A stretch of DNA of 16,367 nt from UMGS946 sp048421225 (lineage in GTDB: Bacteria; Bacillota; Clostridia; Christensenellales; CAG-138): NCBI GenBank assembly GCA_048421225.1, contig DBFNRV010000034.1:1-16367 (forward strand), given 5' to 3'. The position numbers were made by a program, and so were the translations under genes. The notes beneath the pieces are model-generated. The model was given only the letters and a program-made list of their open reading frames with translations. It was not told where the DNA came from and did not search any database. How positions within the stretch are numbered: the stretch's first letter is position 1; each line of letters begins with the position of its first letter. This document shows positions 14,681-16,367 of this stretch, piece after piece.

Positions 14681-14986
14681 AACCCCGCCTTTGCGTATAT
14701 ATTAGCCAGCCTGTCATAATTAAGGCCGCCTATCCATTCTATTTTAAGGCAAACGCCGCCGCCAGGCAATGGCGAATGATCGGGCTTTCGCCGTATCCGG
14801 CCTATTATTAAAGCGGGCGAAACGGGCGGGACCGAGGCGCAAAAAAAAACGCCTGGCCGCATAGTTTCCGGTTAGGCGTATGTAAAGAGGGCCTGGAAAA
14901 TAAATTCTGCTTTAAACAGAACCATTACCACGCCCGCACCGTTTATTTGGTATAGAATTAGTGGGAGAAAGGCTGGGGTGGATATT
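14681..14986. other. Divergent intergenic region before membrane protein
   Basis: Separates the GNAT gene (-) from the membrane-protein gene (+). On the - strand a short frame ends NYDRLANIYAKAGLW with its TGA overlapping the GNAT start; it runs through the A/T tract at 14841-14849 and may be a remnant or chance. TAGAAT near 14953 could be a -10 for the + gene, but no -35 was found. A hairpin with a nine-base T run on the - strand is listed separately. Confidence 0.4.
14841..14878 (-). terminator. Orphan terminator-like hairpin with T9 tract
   Basis: Read on the - strand, CGCCT-AA-CCG and CGG-CC-AGGCG (14878-14850) form a stem with an internal A/C mismatch pair, directly followed by nine T (14849-14841). 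No - strand gene ends here: the next gene to the right runs on + away from it. On the + strand the stem is fully paired (G-U in place of A-C) but has the A run on the 5' side and no U run. Confidence 0.4.
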
Positions 14987-15877
14987 ATGATTTTTAAAAA
15001 GCGGATTTTACCGCTGATTATATGCATCTGCATTGGGCTTACACTGTTTCCGGTTTTTTCCGGCGCGGACATGGGCCCAAAACCGTCCGTGGTTATAGAT
15101 TTTAAAGGGCTTGAGGGCGAAACCTATTATGCTACGCTTTTATCAAAAGCCGATTCGAGCGGCCCTTACAGCGCAATTACAAAGGGGTCGGACTACGCGC
15201 TATATAAAAGCGGGGACGAGGGTTATGACGTCTTCCTTAAGTTCGCGGGCTATGAGGACGAGGACGGCTATTACTTTTTGCAGTATTTTAAAAATTGCGG
15301 CGCCAGCCACAGGTTTTCGTGGACCTATTATCCGCCCGGCGATTTCAAGATACTCGTCTATTTCCCCGATTACGATACGTTCGCCGTCAGCGGCGCGGCG
15401 TATGAAAGGTACGCTTTTGACAGCTACTATACCGTTTCTATAAGCGGCGCGCCCGCACAGGGGAATGCGGCTATATCGGCTGAACAAAGCTATGATTATT
15501 CCGCCGAGATCATCTCGCTGATTGCGCGCATAATCCTCACCATTGCGCTGGAGCTGGCCATTGCGCTCTTGTTTGGGTACCGCGAGAAAAAACAGCTGGT
15601 ATTCATAGGTACGGTCAATGTTATAACCCAGGTAGCGCTTAACGTAGCGCTGAACATAATAAATTATTACACGGGCTGGCTTGCGTTTATTGTATTTTAC
15701 GCGCTTCTTGAGATCGCGGTATTCGCCGTTGAAGCGGGGGTGTACTGTGCGCTGATGAATAGGTACAGCTTAAAGGCGACGCCGAAATGGAAGGCAATCG
15801 TTTACGCGCTTACCGCAAACGCGGCCTCCTTTGCCGCGGGGCTGGGTCTGGCAATACTTATTCCAGGCCTGTTCTGA
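14987..15877 (+). CDS. Signal-peptide membrane protein with four C-terminal helices
   Basis: About 296 residues, function unknown to me. Residues 1-28 form a signal peptide (FKKR, hydrophobic ILPLIICICIGLTLFPVF, cleavage near SGADM). The extracytoplasmic part (about 29-175) begins DMGPKPSVVIDFKGL, is rich in Tyr, Phe, Asp and Gly, and looks beta-stranded. Four hydrophobic segments follow: ISLIARIILTIALELAIALL, FIGTVNVITQVALNVAL, FIVFYALLEIAVFAVEAGVY and AASFAAGLGLAILIPGLF. I chose the ATG at 14987 because GGGGTGG lies about five bases upstream; a GTG three codons earlier is possible. The stop codon abuts the right hairpin array. GC-rich codon use matches the core genes. Confidence 0.78.
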   Translation: MIFKKRILPLIICICIGLTLFPVFSGADMGPKPSVVIDFKGLEGETYYATLLSKADSSGPYSAITKGSDYALYKSGDEGYDVFLKFAGYEDEDGYYFLQYFKNCGASHRFSWTYYPPGDFKILVYFPDYDTFAVSGAAYERYAFDSYYTVSISGAPAQGNAAISAEQSYDYSAEIISLIARIILTIALELAIALLFGYREKKQLVFIGTVNVITQVALNVALNIINYYTGWLAFIVFYALLEIAVFAVEAGVYCALMNRYSLKATPKWKAIVYALTANAASFAAGLGLAILIPGLF

Positions 15878-16076
15878 TCGCCTTCGGCGTCGCATCGCGC
15901 TTGTCCAGCGCGACGCGAGTTTAACCCGCAAAATCGCCATAGGCGATTCGTAATGCGCTTGATCAGCGCATTACGAGTTTTACCCGCAAAACACGGCCCT
16001 CGGTTGCAAGCAACTATCGGGCCGTATTTTGCTCTCAAGGTATCAAAAATCACCGTACATGCCGGTGATTTTTGAT
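15878..16076. repeat. Modular hairpin array, right copy (inverted)
   Basis: Reverse-complement arrangement of 105-292. It begins at the base after the stop of the membrane-protein gene. In order: CGCC-TTC-GGCG (15879-15889); 11-bp stem 15891-15901 with 15907-15917 (one wobble); linker; AATCGCC-ATA-GGCGATT (15933-15948, slightly trimmed); 11-bp stem CGTAATGCGCT (15949-15959 with 15965-15975); linker TTTTACCCGC; a hairpin with arms 15986-15999 and 16019-16032 around loop CGGTTGCAAGCAACTAT; the 33-nt block 16031-16063; and a perfect 14-bp stem ATCAAAAATCACCG (16042-16055 with 16063-16076). Stem arms differ from the left copy but remain paired. Confidence 0.82.
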
Positions 16077-16206
16077 GGATTATACTTTTAGGTACGAGCA
16101 AGCTTTGGGTTGTCTACGCTAGTTTTGCCATATTATAAAACTATGGTCATTCACCCAAACCTAATATTACCCCAATGAATTTTTTGGAGTTCTTAGAACC
16201 TATTAT
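16077..16206. other. AT-rich spacer with nested two-tier palindrome
   Basis: A unique AT-rich stretch between array parts. TTTGGGT (16104-16110) pairs with ACCCAAA (16153-16159), and within it TAGTTTT (16120-16126) pairs with AAAACTA (16137-16143). The two spacers between the tiers are both exactly nine bases. No ORF or promoter recognised. Confidence 0.6.
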
Positions 16207-16367
16207 TGCCATAGGCGATTCGTAATGCGCTGATCAGCGCATTACGAGCTTCACCCGCTAAATCGCCATAGGCGATTCGTAATGCGCTTGATCAGCGCAT
16301 TACGAGTTTTACCCGCTAAATCGCCATAGGCGATTCGTAATGCGCTTGATCAGCGCATTACGAGTTT
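16207..16367. repeat. Tandem ~58-bp hairpin units at window end
   Basis: Three units begin at about 16207, 16263 and 16321 (the last cut by the window end). Each has GCCATAGGCGATT, then the 11-bp hairpin CGTAATGCGCT/AGCGCATTACG (10 bp in the first), then GAGTTTTACCCGC or GAGCTTCACCCGC. The same unit occurs once at 15934-15987 and inverted at 187-243. The last two units are identical over the visible length. Confidence 0.88.

Noticed and set aside
14872..15072. 66-residue - strand ORF ending at the orphan terminator
   Set aside because: It is antisense to the membrane-protein signal peptide, has no ribosome site evidence and no family resemblance; kept only as a note on possible antisense transcription.
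16162..16170. TAATATTAC, the rolling-circle nick nonanucleotide of geminiviruses
   Set aside because: It is not in a hairpin loop and no Rep gene is present; a nine-base match is plausible by chance.
1..16367. Terminal arrays as CRISPR
   Set aside because: Units are palindromic modules with conserved linkers, without unique equal-length spacers, and no cas genes are nearby.

Overview
The window looks like a chromosomal segment of a GC-rich, spore-forming member of the Clostridia (Firmicutes). Two gene blocks support this. On the + strand, 404-6587 carries yqhQ (DUF1385)-prmC-prfA-ywlC/tsaC-ywlE-rpiB-upp, the usual firmicute neighbourhood of release factor 1. On the - strand, 13133-9800 carries mrnC-rlmB-yacP-sigH, the usual neighbourhood of the sporulation/stationary-phase sigma factor SigH. 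No rRNA, tRNA, CRISPR array or transposase gene was seen.

Layout: (1) 1-292 is an array of modular hairpins. (2) 404-6587 is the housekeeping block; between prmC and prfA, 2327-2630 looks like an independently transcribed structured RNA that I cannot assign to a family. (3) About 6600-9560 is an AT-rich island. It holds a broken gene for a secreted SpoIID-like protein and an intact lipoprotein of unknown function. The broken gene has three single-base frame breaks and a 273-bp TA-flanked MITE whose exact removal restores the frame. (4) 9800-13133 is the sigH block on the - strand; its rlmB carries eight N-terminal RDGGSGGYKKPYEQ-type repeats. (5) 13288-15877 is accessory: an alpha/beta hydrolase, a GNAT acetyltransferase and an unknown signal-peptide plus four-helix membrane protein. 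(6) 15878-16367 is a second hairpin array, an inverted copy of the first followed by tandem units of about 58 bp.

The + strand block serves translation termination (PrmC methylates RF1), tRNA t6A modification, arginine-phosphate removal, pentose phosphate metabolism and uracil salvage. The - strand block serves 23S rRNA maturation and modification, ribosome-associated mRNA cleavage and sigma-H transcription. The most unusual features are the terminal arrays, where linkers and loops are conserved while stem arms change with compensation; the orphan structured RNA upstream of prfA; and the reversible-looking MITE insertion.
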